DNA of 64,000 bases from Catonia carolina. Taxonomy: Eukaryota; Arthropoda; Insecta; Hemiptera; Achilidae. The stretch is taken from positions 62,001 to 126,000 of the forward strand of contig JAQMRL010000043.1 of the NCBI GenBank assembly GCA_035578175.1. The letters are read 5' to 3'. Position 1 is the first letter of the stretch; each line of letters begins with the position of its first letter. Of this stretch, positions 1 through 8,943 are shown one piece after another. The notes under the pieces are model-generated. The model had not been told where the DNA came from, ran no database searches, and saw only the letters and a program-made list of their open reading frames with translations. The translations under genes were made by a program, and so were the position numbers.

Positions 1-137
<137 letters not shown>

Positions 138-228
138 TCAGCTAGTAGTAGTCCGCTCCGTTCGGTTCGGGGTTCGGATTACAAGTGCCGCGCCACTGAA
201 ACTGAAACTGGTAGAAGAGGGAATTTTG

Positions 229-258
229 ACGATATCGTGGGAGTTACCACCTGATCGT
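229..258 (-). other. Conserved two-stem RNA hairpin near the 3' end of element A
   Basis: Sense strand: outer stem ACGAT/ATCGT, internal loop CAG/GAT, inner stem GTGG/CCAC, loop TAACTC. It starts 32 nt from the element 3' end. The same architecture with different base pairs occurs in all nine elements whose 3' end is in the window, so it is probably what the reverse transcriptase recognises. Confidence 0.8.
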
Positions 259-386
259 TCGGAGAAAAATAACAGAACTGGGGTCTCTTCGTAAGAGAGT
301 TACGGAAGGGTAATTGAAGTAATAAATTAGTTTCAGAGTCATGGGCTGTGGGGCTGTATTGGGAATAATTTACGAAGTATTACCTT

Positions 387-416
387 GTTTCACGTGATAT
401 AAATATCACACGAAAC
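387..416 (-). other. Long imperfect hairpin in the 3' UTR of element A
   Basis: Inverted repeat GTTTC-AC-GTGATAT-AA-ATATCAC-AC-GAAAC: 12 pairs with a symmetric two-base internal loop. Element D has an AT-rich hairpin at the corresponding place (about 24952-24987). Role unknown. Confidence 0.6.
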
Positions 417-473
417 TAGGCTGGGCGGGCGGGACTAACGTTGACAGTTCAACTGGCCGAGAATAGTCGCGGC

Positions 474-3134
474 TTACAAGTAGTCGTGGAACGGCAGACG
501 GCGTATCCATTCGAGCTTGGCGGTGTCGTAGATGTTTCTGACGAGCTCGATGTCCGACGTCTTGTTGTTGTCGTGCAGCTTCCTCGACGTGGCGTGGATG
601 TGTTCTTCGAGTGAAGGAAGGAGAAGGTGTTCGTGTACGATGGAGTTAGGAATAAGGTAGTGAAAGTTGGCGATTAGGCGGAGGGCACGGTTCTGGAAAG
701 AGATGAATTTTTGACGGTGAGATTTGGCTAGGATGGGCCACCAGACTGGTGACCCGTAGAGCATGAAGGAGCGGATGATGGCCGAGTAGATGAGGAGTTT
801 GAGGGTGTTACGGAGACCTCTCGACCGTAGGACAGGTGTTAGTTGATAGAGAAGGATTCTGCTCTTACGGAGTTTCTCTTCGGCGTGCTTGGCGAAGTTT
901 AGTCTTCTGTCCAGTGTGACTCCCAAGTACTTCACACTGGTCGCCCATGGAAGCTGGTGGTCGTCGATCTTAAGCGGCACTGGTTGCCGCCTCTTCGTTG
1001 AGAAGTTGATCGCCTCGCATTTCTGTGGGTTGAGGGAGAGTTTCCAAGTGGAGCACCACTTGGTAATGAGGAGGAGTTGTTTTTGTAGGTGGCACTTGTT
1101 AAGGCGTAAGGATGGGCTTGAGCGGTAAAGGATGATGTCGTCGGCGTACATGCCGGTCCGGGTTGTGGGTAGGAGAGGAATATCATTTGCGTAAGCAAGG
1201 TAGAGTATTGGACCGAGGACCGAGCCTTGAGGGACTCCGGCTCGGATCGGTTTGACAGAAGAGGTGACGGTGTGGTAGTGTTGGGACGGAGAAGTGACAT
1301 AAAAGGTTCTGTTAGTGAGGTAGGAGTTCATCAGGCGGATGATGGGAGGAGGAAAGAGCAAGGAAAGTTTGTATAGGAGCCCCAAGTGCCACACCTTGTC
1401 GAATGCTGCCTTGAAGTCAAGGAGCACCGCCGTAGTGTCGCGCTTGGTGTTGGTAGCGTTGATGATGTCGGTTGTGAGCCGAAGGAGCTGGAGGGTGGTG
1501 GATCTCTGTTTCCGAAAGCCAAATTGCTCTGGTCGGAGAACAGGGTCGAGTGTTTGGGTTAGGTAGGGCAGGAGTAGTCTCTCAAATAACTTTGAGAAGA
1601 TGGGTAGGAGAGAAATCGGGCGGTAGCTGGAAGGATCGGTGGGCGGCTTGTGCGGTTTAGGAATGACGCAGACCTTGGAGAGTTTCCAAGCTGCGGGGAA
1701 GTGTTGGGTTGTGAGGATGGCGTTGAAGATTTGGAGGAGGTGAGGTTTTAAGTGAGGTGGTGAGTTGAGTATGGCCCGTCCGGTGATGTCGTCGGGGCCA
1801 GGTACCTTTCTCGGATTGATGGAGCGGATGACGGAGAGGAGGTCGTCGTCTGTGAATGGTGGTAGGTTTAAGGGTGTAGGGTCGGCGAGTGTAGTGGAGA
1901 CAGATTGCGTGATATGGTCTAAGTGGTCGGGATCGGTGTCGGTCTGGTTGTCGGTAAAGTGGGACTCGAAATGCGAGGCGAAGGTCTCGGCGATTCCATG
2001 GGCGGAGTACTGCTTCCCATCAGGCGTGTTGAGAGGGTGACTGGTCCGTGGTTTCCGAAGTAGCTTCCTCGTGGCGTCCCAGGGGTTGTTGCCATCGTCG
2101 AGCGTGGCCAGGTATTCCTCCCAGCTCCGAGAACGGTGCTGGGCGAGGAGATACCGGCATCTCGCTGCCGCTCGGTTGAAGAGTAGTCGATGGCGTGGAT
2201 CCCCGGTCAGCTGCCAGAGTCGTCTGCATCGGCGTCGGTCGCTGATGGCGTTGCGAACAGCCGCTGGTAGGCCAGAACGGGTTTGTGGCGAAGGTAGAGA
2301 TGATGAGGCGGTGAGGCTTGAGTGAAGAAGGTCGGTTAGGTATAGGATGTGCCGATCGATGTGATCGGGGGTGAGCAAGGTTGGCGGGTTAGGAGGTAGG
2401 GCGCCGTCGACTGAGGCGTGGAAGGAGTCCCAGTCGACTTTGCGGGTAGGAGGAGTTTGTTTGGTGAAGTTAGGCGAGTGGAATTGGAAAAGAACTGGAA
2501 GGTGGTCAGAACCCAAGTCGTTAATTACTTGGGTGTCTGGTAGGTATGGTAAGGAGACGGATACACCGTAGTCCAGTATGTCCGGGGTGTGTCCTTGCAG
2601 GTGGGTGTGGGTAGGTGAGTCGGGGATGTGTAGCGAGATTGGAAGCGGTAGGTCTTGAAGGAAGTGAAGGAGTTCTGTGCCAGCGGTGTTCGTGGATCCA
2701 CAACCGATGTCGCGATGCTTGGCGTTCCAGTCACCCCCGATGAAGAGCGGCCGTTGAATCTTGAACAACTCCGTAAGAGCAGTAGGATGAAAGTGGGTGC
2801 ACGGTGGTCTGTACACTGACACGAATGTGACAGGTACAGAGCCGATAGGAACAGAAACTGCAATAGTTTCAAGGAGAGGAATGGTTGGTGTTGTGAGGAG
2901 GCTGTGGGTGTGGCGCTTATGAATCATAATTGCCACACCACCATGGGCTATTCGGGTATTAGGTCGATCGGATCGGTATATGATATACGGAGAGAGCTTG
3001 AAGGATTTATGAGGTTGAAGGAAGGTTTCTTGAAGTAGGACAACATCCACGTCGTGCTCTTCGAGGAATCGCTGCAGGTCGTTCTTATGCTGTTGGATAC
3101 TCGCTGCGTTCCAGGTGACTACTGTAAAAGGCAT
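474..3134 (-). CDS. ORF2 of element A: endonuclease-reverse transcriptase
   Basis: 886 aa, close to the usual Jockey-clade ORF2 length. The N-terminal third is an APE-like endonuclease: TWNAA near residue 8, LLQET (catalytic Glu) near 35, GGDWNAKH near 135, and SDHLPV near 210. The RT domain follows: YRPISLLPIFSKLFE, VLLDFKAAFDKVWH (motif A), AGVPQGSVLGP, and MYADD (motif C, the YADD form; lineages B, C, D-like relatives vary between FADD and YADD). The C-terminal region contains the KYLGVTLD and LYGSPVWW motifs typical of the clade. No RNase H was recognised. The start ATG overlaps the ORF1 stop (TAATG at 3134), suggesting termination-reinitiation. All key residues are present, so the protein could be active. 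Confidence 0.95.
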   Translation of the reverse strand: MPFTVVTWNAASIQQHKNDLQRFLEEHDVDVVLLQETFLQPHKSFKLSPYIIYRSDRPNTRIAHGGVAIMIHKRHTHSLLTTPTIPLLETIAVSVPIGSVPVTFVSVYRPPCTHFHPTALTELFKIQRPLFIGGDWNAKHRDIGCGSTNTAGTELLHFLQDLPLPISLHIPDSPTHTHLQGHTPDILDYGVSVSLPYLPDTQVINDLGSDHLPVLFQFHSPNFTKQTPPTRKVDWDSFHASVDGALPPNPPTLLTPDHIDRHILYLTDLLHSSLTASSSLPSPQTRSGLPAAVRNAISDRRRCRRLWQLTGDPRHRLLFNRAAARCRYLLAQHRSRSWEEYLATLDDGNNPWDATRKLLRKPRTSHPLNTPDGKQYSAHGIAETFASHFESHFTDNQTDTDPDHLDHITQSVSTTLADPTPLNLPPFTDDDLLSVIRSINPRKVPGPDDITGRAILNSPPHLKPHLLQIFNAILTTQHFPAAWKLSKVCVIPKPHKPPTDPSSYRPISLLPIFSKLFERLLLPYLTQTLDPVLRPEQFGFRKQRSTTLQLLRLTTDIINATNTKRDTTAVLLDFKAAFDKVWHLGLLYKLSLLFPPPIIRLMNSYLTNRTFYVTSPSQHYHTVTSSVKPIRAGVPQGSVLGPILYLAYANDIPLLPTTRTGMYADDIILYRSSPSLRLNKCHLQKQLLLITKWCSTWKLSLNPQKCEAINFSTKRRQPVPLKIDDHQLPWATSVKYLGVTLDRRLNFAKHAEEKLRKSRILLYQLTPVLRSRGLRNTLKLLIYSAIIRSFMLYGSPVWWPILAKSHRQKFISFQNRALRLIANFHYLIPNSIVHEHLLLPSLEEHIHATSRKLHDNNKTSDIELVRNIYDTAKLEWIRRLPFHDYL

Positions 3135-4381
3135 TACGAGAGTAACAAGGGGAGCGATGAAATTACCGTAGAGATTATCTCATCTAAAGATTGCGCAGTG
3201 GCGAGCTTCTGTAACGTCTGAATGGCCCAGTTCAAGAATTTCGGCGACGTTATCAGTGTGAAAAAGTTGGCACTGGAGGGCTTTGGCTCAGGTGGAGCAG
3301 AAGTGGTTGGTTTCGTCGGAAGGGCGGGGAAGTCCGAGCTCTTATGATGAAATACTGGCCTACTGGGGTTGATTATCACCGGTTGTGCCTGGGTAAAATG
3401 CCTAGTTGGTGGAGAAGTGTTCCTCGGTGACGAGGTTTTGTAAATAGTCTTACGGACCGTCTGCCGGGCCGGTGGGGAGATTGGGGAGCTAGCCGGCCCG
3501 GCTTTAGAATGAGAAGGGACAGGGGTTGGAGCGGTAGAGCTCGGCTGTGCAGTCGCTGTCGAAGTCGTTGCTGGTCGTTGTTGCTGCTGTCTTCTTCTCT
3601 GCAGTGTCTTGTGTGCAGGGCACCCCCGGTAGTTAGCCGGGTGGTTACCCTGACAGTTGCAGCACGTTGGGGCCTCCTGCAGTGTTCTACAATCCTTGGC
3701 GTCATGCTCCCCTCCGCACTTGACGCATCGGGGCGCATGGCAGCAGTTGACAGACGAATGGCCGAAGCGCTGGCATCTAAAACACTGCGGCAGGCCCGGA
3801 CGACTCTTGAAAGCTTCGATCGTGACAGCGACGTTGAAGAGCTGGTGGATGAAATATATCTCCGTCGAGTTGGCCTCCTTCCTGATCCGGACGTAGAAGA
3901 CATTTATGGGGCGTCCCCCTAAACCTTTTATAGGCTGGACTAAGGTGACGGTGTGACCCGCCACCTGTAGTGCCAGCTTGATGTCTGCCGGATCAGTGCT
4001 GTAGTGCAGTCCCTTTATTGCAACCTTGATGTCGGCGGGCTCATCGAGGTGGTAGGTATGAAAGTATACCCCCTCCTCGATGAACAACGCACGGATGGTC
4101 TTAAAATCAGCAACGGTGGAGCTCCGAAGCATGTAGGTGGAGCCCTTGCAGGTCACCACATACTTCGAAGAAACCGCCGCGCTGATTTTTGAAGAAAGTG
4201 CAGTCCACGCCGTTGGCACCTTAAAAACCAACGGCGGGATTTTGGGACACCCTGTAGAAGGTGTCCCGCTCGTCTCGGTTGACCCTGTAGATGATGATGA
4301 TGATGATGCAGTGTCTGGTCGTTGACGCTTGCGTGCAACGACCTCCACGAAGTCTTCTGGCGAAGGCTGGTCACACTCCAT
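3134..4381 (-). CDS. ORF1 of element A: nucleic-acid-binding protein
   Basis: 415 aa RNA-binding protein expected to coat element RNA. It has a low-complexity Ser/Thr-rich N-terminus, an RRM-like middle, then a PRE_C2HC-like segment beginning near IKGLHYSTDPADIK. Three zinc knuckles follow: CFRCQRFGHSSVNC, CVKCGGEHDAKDC and CCNCQGNHPANYRGC. A Gln/Thr/Pro-rich linker precedes a short helical C-terminus (FLNWAIQTLQKL). The start at 4381 lies only 31 nt from the element 5' end. Confidence 0.93.
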   Translation of the reverse strand: MECDQPSPEDFVEVVARKRQRPDTASSSSSSTGSTETSGTPSTGCPKIPPLVFKVPTAWTALSSKISAAVSSKYVVTCKGSTYMLRSSTVADFKTIRALFIEEGVYFHTYHLDEPADIKVAIKGLHYSTDPADIKLALQVAGHTVTLVQPIKGLGGRPINVFYVRIRKEANSTEIYFIHQLFNVAVTIEAFKSRPGLPQCFRCQRFGHSSVNCCHAPRCVKCGGEHDAKDCRTLQEAPTCCNCQGNHPANYRGCPAHKTLQRRRQQQQRPATTSTATAQPSSTAPTPVPSHSKAGPASSPISPPARQTVRKTIYKTSSPRNTSPPTRHFTQAQPVIINPSRPVFHHKSSDFPALPTKPTTSAPPEPKPSSANFFTLITSPKFLNWAIQTLQKLATAQSLDEIISTVISSLPLLLS

Positions 4382-4450
4382 GATGTTACCTCTTCGGTGT
4401 CTCTGGAGCGTATGCCGCGCCAGAATCCAGAATCCAGAATCCAGGTTGAG

Positions 4451-4466
4451 AGGGCTAAGAAGCCCT
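4451..4466 (-). other. Terminal 6-bp/4-nt hairpin of element B-1
   Basis: Sense strand AGGGCT-TCTT-AGCCCT, about 30 nt from the 3' end. It has the same stem and loop sizes as the host histone stem-loop (GGCCCT-TTTC-AGGGCC), but a different stem sequence. Confidence 0.6.
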
Positions 4467-4472
4467 ATGTTG

Positions 4473-4503
4473 GCGACGTCGTGTAAGTGTTACACATGGT
4501 CGC
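4473..4503 (-). other. Conserved two-stem RNA hairpin, element B-1
   Basis: Sense strand: outer stem GCGAC/GTCGC, internal loop CAT/GAC, inner stem GTGTAA/TTACAC, loop CAC. Its base pairs differ from those in A, C, D and E, yet pairing is kept. Confidence 0.8.
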
Positions 4504-4773
4504 TCGTAGAACACATTATCGGAACTAATGTAACCTCAGGTAAGAATCAGGAGAATATTGAGGGTTATAAATTGGATTCGGATTCGGTCGAAACAAGCTT
4601 TGAGCAGGGAAAGGTGGGGAAAACTGCCAGATAATTGAAGTTATTAATTTTGAGGGTTTAGAAAATTTTTAGGTGTTTAATTAATGGTAGGTGGATGAAT
4701 ATATATTGTATAGGGGATGGGATAATTATTTGGTAGGAAAAACGGCTCTTTTCTTTTAATAATTGACTAGTTG

Positions 4774-4776
<3 letters not shown>

Positions 4777-4838
<62 letters not shown>
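4777..4838 (-). repeat. Internal A-tract (62 T on + strand) in B-1 3' UTR
   Basis: A homopolymer that is poly(A) on the element sense strand. It lies about 130 nt after the ORF2 stop and 350 nt before the true 3' end, so it is not the terminal tail. It is followed on the sense strand by GGCCAACTAG and then AAAAGAGCCG, motifs shared with C and E. Confidence 0.85.
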
Positions 4839-4840
<2 letters not shown>

Positions 4841-4967
4841 GGTGTGGTGATTTTTTAGGAAAGGTTCTTATTGAAAACTCTGTAATGTGTAGGTGTTTGT
4901 ATGTGTTACGTGGGAGTCATTTGTTAAGGGAGTATGTTATGGCGCGGGAGTTGTAGTTTACTGGGTG

Positions 4968-7640
4968 TTAGGGGAAATCGTGGAACGGTAGATTGATGTA
5001 AACTTCGGGCGGGTGAGGCGTGGTGTAAATCTCTCTGATGATGGGGTGTCTTGAAGTTCTGGCGGAGTCGTGAAGTTTTCTGGAGGTTGTGTAGATATAG
5101 CTTTCTAGGGAAGGGAAGAGTAAGCTTTCGTGGACTATGACGTTATTGATAAGGTAATGGACTTTAGTGATGCGGCGGAGAATTTTGTTTTGGAAAGCGG
5201 CTGTTTTACGTTTGTTGGACTTGGAGAGGAGTGGCCACCAGACAGGTGAGCCATATAGAAGGTAGGGACGAAGAATTGACGAGTACATGAGGAGTTTGAG
5301 TTTTGTAGAGAAGGATTTTGAATTAAGTAGGGGCGAAAGAGTGGCGAGGAGAACCCTGCCCTTGCATAGTTTGTCCTCGATGTGGCGACGGAGAGTGAGG
5401 CGCTTGTCCAGTATTACTCCCAGGTAGCGGACGCTGTCCTGCCATGGGAGTAGTTGTCCTTCCAGGCGTAGTGGCGGCGGGAGATTCCGCTTGCGGGTGA
5501 ATTGGATTGCCTCACACTTTGTGGGATTGAGGGTGAGTCTCCAGATGCGACACCATGTAGTGATATTTAACAGATGATTTTGGATTGCGCGGCAGTTGAG
5601 GCGGAGGCATCTGCCGTGACGGTATAAAATAGCGTCATCAGCAAACAGTCCGAGTTTGATTGTTTCGGTTTCCGGAAAATCGTAGGTGTACATAAGATAG
5701 AGAAGGGGGCCAAGGACTGAGCCCTGAGGTACACCTGCGGTAGATAGGGTAAGTGGGGATTTGATTGAGTGGAACTGATAACTGGGGGCTGAGACTTGAA
5801 ATTTTCTGTCAGTAAGATACGAATGGATGAGCCTGACAGTGGCTGGTGGGAAGAAACGAGCTAGTTTGAAGAGGAGACCCACGTGCCATACTCTGTCAAA
5901 TGCTGCTTTAAAGTCAAGCAGCACAGCCGTCGTATGGTTGTGGGAGTTTCTGGCATCCACTAGTGCCGTTACGATGCGGAGGAGTTGGGTGGTGGTGGAG
6001 TGTCCTTGTCTAAAACCAAATTGTTCGGCAGGAATCGCTGATTCGATGGTTTGGCGCAGACGTGGGAGAAGAAGTCTTTCGAAAAGTTTAGATAATATTG
6101 GAAGAAGGGAAATTGGCCTATAGCTTCCGGGGTCTGTTGGGGGTTTGTGGGGCTTGAGTATGGTGATGATGTTAGAGATCTTCCATGAAGCGGGGAAGTG
6201 CTGCAGTGCAATAACTGCATTGAAAATAGATAAGAGGTGGGGCTTGAGCTCTGGTGGAGAGTTCAGGATGGCGTATCCGGAGATGTTGTCGGGGCCTGGG
6301 GCTTTTCTGGGATTGATTGATTTGATTACCGAAGTAACCTCATCAATCGTGAAAGGTTGAAAGTGGCAGGGAGTAGGGTCGGAGAGAGTGGTGGAAACCA
6401 CACTGTGAATTATTTCATCCAGTTCGGGATGAACGGGTGGGGGAGTTTGAAAATGGAGTTCAAAGTGTGAGGCGAAGGTGTTTGCCGTCTCTTGCGCCGA
6501 GTATGCCAGTCCGTTCGGAGTCTGAAGTGGGTGTGTCCTCCTCTGGGTTGACAGTAGTCGGCGCGCAGCCTCCCATGGCCTGCCGTTGTCCGCTACGTGT
6601 TCAAGGTACTCCTCCCATTGACTGGATTTATGCTGGTCGACGAGGAGCTTGCATCTGGCAGCGGCGTGATTGAAGAGCTGACGGCGGCGGGGGTCCCTCG
6701 TTCGCTGCCAGAGCCGACGGTAACGTCGTCTGTCCGCGATTGCTGCCTTCACTGCAGGCGGGAGGGATGACCTGGTCTGGGGTGGGCGTGGGGAAGTATT
6801 TTGATTAATGCTTTGGGAGAGTAGCGAGGAGATCGTCTGGAGATGTCGTTCCAGCTCGGGGATAGAATTGATCGTGGGAGGTTCTGGGGGAAGTTGCGAA
6901 TTTACAGTGTCAAAGAAGGACGGCCAGGAGACTTTGTTTTTGGCGGGCGGTGCTTGGGTATTTGAAGTAGGGGAAGTAAAAGTAAATAGAACAGGGAGAT
7001 GATCTGAGTTTAACTCAGGAAGGACATCGATGTCGGGGATAGAGGTGAAGTTGACCGAGGCGGCGTAATCGAGGATGTCGGGCAGATGAGTGCGTGTTGA
7101 GGGTATTCTGGTGGCTGTAGTTGGGAAATGAAGGGCTAGTGGCAGGGGAGTTTCTTCTAGAAAGGTAAGAAGTGTGGCGCCTGCAGTGTTCGTCGTGCGG
7201 CAGCCGATGTCGACGTGCTTGGCGTTCCAGTCGCCGGCCACGAATGCTGGGTGTTGTTGCGTGAAGATGGCGGCAAGGGCAGAGGGGTCGAAGTCGTTGG
7301 AAGACGGGGGGCGATATACGGAGGTGAAGGTTACTAATTGAGAGAAGAGGGGTACTGTGACTGAAATGTGTTCTAAGGAAGGAATAGGGGCTGTATCTAG
7401 GAGGTTATGCGTATGGCGTTTATGGATAAGGATAGCTACCCCTCCTGCTGGGCGATTGGTAACAGGAGGGCGGTCGGTACGGTATACTATGTACGGGGAT
7501 AATTTAAAGCGTGTGTGTGGGTGGAAGTGAGTTTCTTGGAGTAAAGCTATATCTACGTTGAGGTCTAGTAGAAGTCGGTGGAGGTCGTTCCGTTGGCGAG
7601 AGATTCCGTTTCCGTTCCACGAAAGGATTCGAAAGGTCAT
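4968..7640 (-). CDS. ORF2 of element B-1: endonuclease-reverse transcriptase
   Basis: 890 aa. Endonuclease signature: SWNGNG near residue 7, LLQETH near 34, GDWNAKH near 137, SDHLPV near 213. RT signature: YRPISLLPILSKLFE, AVLLDFKAAFDRVWH, AGVPQGSVLGPLLY and FADDAILYR (FADD form of motif C). The C-terminal RYLGVILD and LYGSPVWWP motifs are present. It differs from B-2 at scattered residues and is the most diverged of the three B copies, consistent with a separate insertion. The start is coupled to the ORF1 stop (TAATG at 7640). Confidence 0.95.
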   Translation of the reverse strand: MTFRILSWNGNGISRQRNDLHRLLLDLNVDIALLQETHFHPHTRFKLSPYIVYRTDRPPVTNRPAGGVAILIHKRHTHNLLDTAPIPSLEHISVTVPLFSQLVTFTSVYRPPSSNDFDPSALAAIFTQQHPAFVAGDWNAKHVDIGCRTTNTAGATLLTFLEETPLPLALHFPTTATRIPSTRTHLPDILDYAASVNFTSIPDIDVLPELNSDHLPVLFTFTSPTSNTQAPPAKNKVSWPSFFDTVNSQLPPEPPTINSIPELERHLQTISSLLSQSINQNTSPRPPQTRSSLPPAVKAAIADRRRYRRLWQRTRDPRRRQLFNHAAARCKLLVDQHKSSQWEEYLEHVADNGRPWEAARRLLSTQRRTHPLQTPNGLAYSAQETANTFASHFELHFQTPPPVHPELDEIIHSVVSTTLSDPTPCHFQPFTIDEVTSVIKSINPRKAPGPDNISGYAILNSPPELKPHLLSIFNAVIALQHFPASWKISNIITILKPHKPPTDPGSYRPISLLPILSKLFERLLLPRLRQTIESAIPAEQFGFRQGHSTTTQLLRIVTALVDARNSHNHTTAVLLDFKAAFDRVWHVGLLFKLARFFPPATVRLIHSYLTDRKFQVSAPSYQFHSIKSPLTLSTAGVPQGSVLGPLLYLMYTYDFPETETIKLGLFADDAILYRHGRCLRLNCRAIQNHLLNITTWCRIWRLTLNPTKCEAIQFTRKRNLPPPLRLEGQLLPWQDSVRYLGVILDKRLTLRRHIEDKLCKGRVLLATLSPLLNSKSFSTKLKLLMYSSILRPYLLYGSPVWWPLLSKSNKRKTAAFQNKILRRITKVHYLINNVIVHESLLFPSLESYIYTTSRKLHDSARTSRHPIIREIYTTPHPPEVYINLPFHDFP

Positions 7641-8932
7641 TAGGCGAGAAGGGAGGGCAGAGATGAGATTATGACGGTGATTGCTTCGGGGATGGATTTT
7701 ACAGTAGTTAAGCGTGGAAGTAAGGCGAGTGCCCAGGTTAGAAATTTAGGGGCGGTGAGAAATTTGATGATGCCTTGAATTGAGAAGGGGGCATCATCGG
7801 AAGGAGGGTCGTTGGATTTTTTGGCTGGAAGTGGTGGAATAGGCTTCCAGGGTGATTGAACTGGTTCCTTGGGGAGAGTGGGAAATTTCGATACAGGGAC
7901 GGGTTTACGTTCTGCAGGTTTTTTAAAGATGGTTTTGTTGTACGTTTTTTGTTGTGGTGCTGAAGAGGTAGAGGGGGTTGGAGGTTGGGTACTGGAAGTA
8001 GAAGGGCGGGACGGAACCGATGAGGCCGGTGGTCGTGCAGCTGTTGTCTTGGTAGCGGTCGAATTCCTTCTTCGGTCTGCTAGGAGCTTCACGTGGGTAG
8101 GGCACCCGCGGTAATTAGCCGGATGCTGCCCTTTGCAGTTGCAGCATACCGGGTCTTCTATGATCTTGGCAACGCACTGAGCTGCGTCATGCTGGTCTCC
8201 GCACTTCACGCATCGCAGCTCGTGGTTGCAGTTGACTGACGAGTGCCCATACCGTTGGCATTTGAAGCACTGGGGTAGACCAGGTCGGGGCCTGAAAGCC
8301 TCGACCGTTACCATGATTGAAAGAATTGAAGTAAGATTGTAGATTTTTTCGTAGTTTTGTGTCTTCTGTAATTTAATGAGAAAAACGTTAATTTTCTTGC
8401 CTGCACGGCCGTTTAAATTTTGACAGTGGTTGACTTTAAACCCCTTTTCTGTCAGAAATTCTGTTATGTCGTCCGGACTGAATGAAGAGTGGAGGCCCTT
8501 TACGGCGATTTTCACCTCATCTGGTTCCTGTGTGTAGTAGGAGTGGAAGTTTAACCCTTCCGATAAAAGGACAGTTTTAGCTTGATTGTAGTCTTGTATG
8601 GACTGTGTGTATAGAGAGTTGGAATTCCCACGAGTGGTTATTCTGTATGAATAAGTGAGGTGTGTTGTAAGAGCTTTCAATATAGTGGTGAAGTTAGGGG
8701 GTGATCGGAACACAAAGGGTGGCAGTGTGTATTTAGAAGCGAAAGTAGAAGTGGTTGATTGTGGAATGTTAGTAGTGGGTGAGGGGGAGGGGTCGGTTAC
8801 ATTGTTAGATAATGTGCCGGCGTTACCTGAATCTGCTAGTTGTTGAATTCTTGGTCGTTTGCTGGTGACGGTGGTGTAGCCTTCGTCGGTAGGAATGTCC
8901 ATTCCTACCTGGGTGGGCTGCGGCGTTGTCAT
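7640..8932 (-). CDS. ORF1 of element B-1: zinc-knuckle protein
   Basis: 430 aa. The N-terminus is MTTPQPTQVGMDIP, where the H2A-site copies read MAT. A PRE_C2HC-like segment starts at VKGLHSSFSPDDI, followed by knuckles CFKCQRYGHSSVNC, CVKCGDQHDAAQC and CCNCKGQHPANYRGC. A Thr/Pro/Ser linker and a hydrophobic C-terminus follow. A conserved hairpin (8944-8972) ends 11 nt upstream of the start codon. Confidence 0.93.
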   Translation of the reverse strand: MTTPQPTQVGMDIPTDEGYTTVTSKRPRIQQLADSGNAGTLSNNVTDPSPSPTTNIPQSTTSTFASKYTLPPFVFRSPPNFTTILKALTTHLTYSYRITTRGNSNSLYTQSIQDYNQAKTVLLSEGLNFHSYYTQEPDEVKIAVKGLHSSFSPDDITEFLTEKGFKVNHCQNLNGRAGKKINVFLIKLQKTQNYEKIYNLTSILSIMVTVEAFRPRPGLPQCFKCQRYGHSSVNCNHELRCVKCGDQHDAAQCVAKIIEDPVCCNCKGQHPANYRGCPTHVKLLADRRRNSTATKTTAARPPASSVPSRPSTSSTQPPTPSTSSAPQQKTYNKTIFKKPAERKPVPVSKFPTLPKEPVQSPWKPIPPLPAKKSNDPPSDDAPFSIQGIIKFLTAPKFLTWALALLPRLTTVKSIPEAITVIISSLPSLLA

Positions 8933-8943
8933 TTCCTGGGACA

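Larger units (their letters stand above)
197..4412 (-). mobile_element. Non-LTR retrotransposon, lineage A, at the H3 site
   Basis: Full-length two-ORF element read on the minus strand. The target duplication tgccgcgcca(c) lies at 186-196 and 4413-4422. The 3' end (low coordinates) finishes in two copies of GTTTCA, with no poly(A). The 5' UTR is only 31 nt (4382-4412), too short for an ordinary internal promoter. ORF1 and ORF2 are open and overlap as TAATG. Its orientation equals that of H3. A lineage-B element is joined directly to its 5' side, so two elements are stacked at one target. Lineage D at 24728-29458 is its nearest relative in the window. Confidence 0.93.

Noticed and set aside
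4777..4838. The T-tract as the 3' poly(A) end of element B-1
   Set aside because: The conserved 3' UTR, hairpins and repeat tail continue for about 350 nt beyond it, up to the target duplication.
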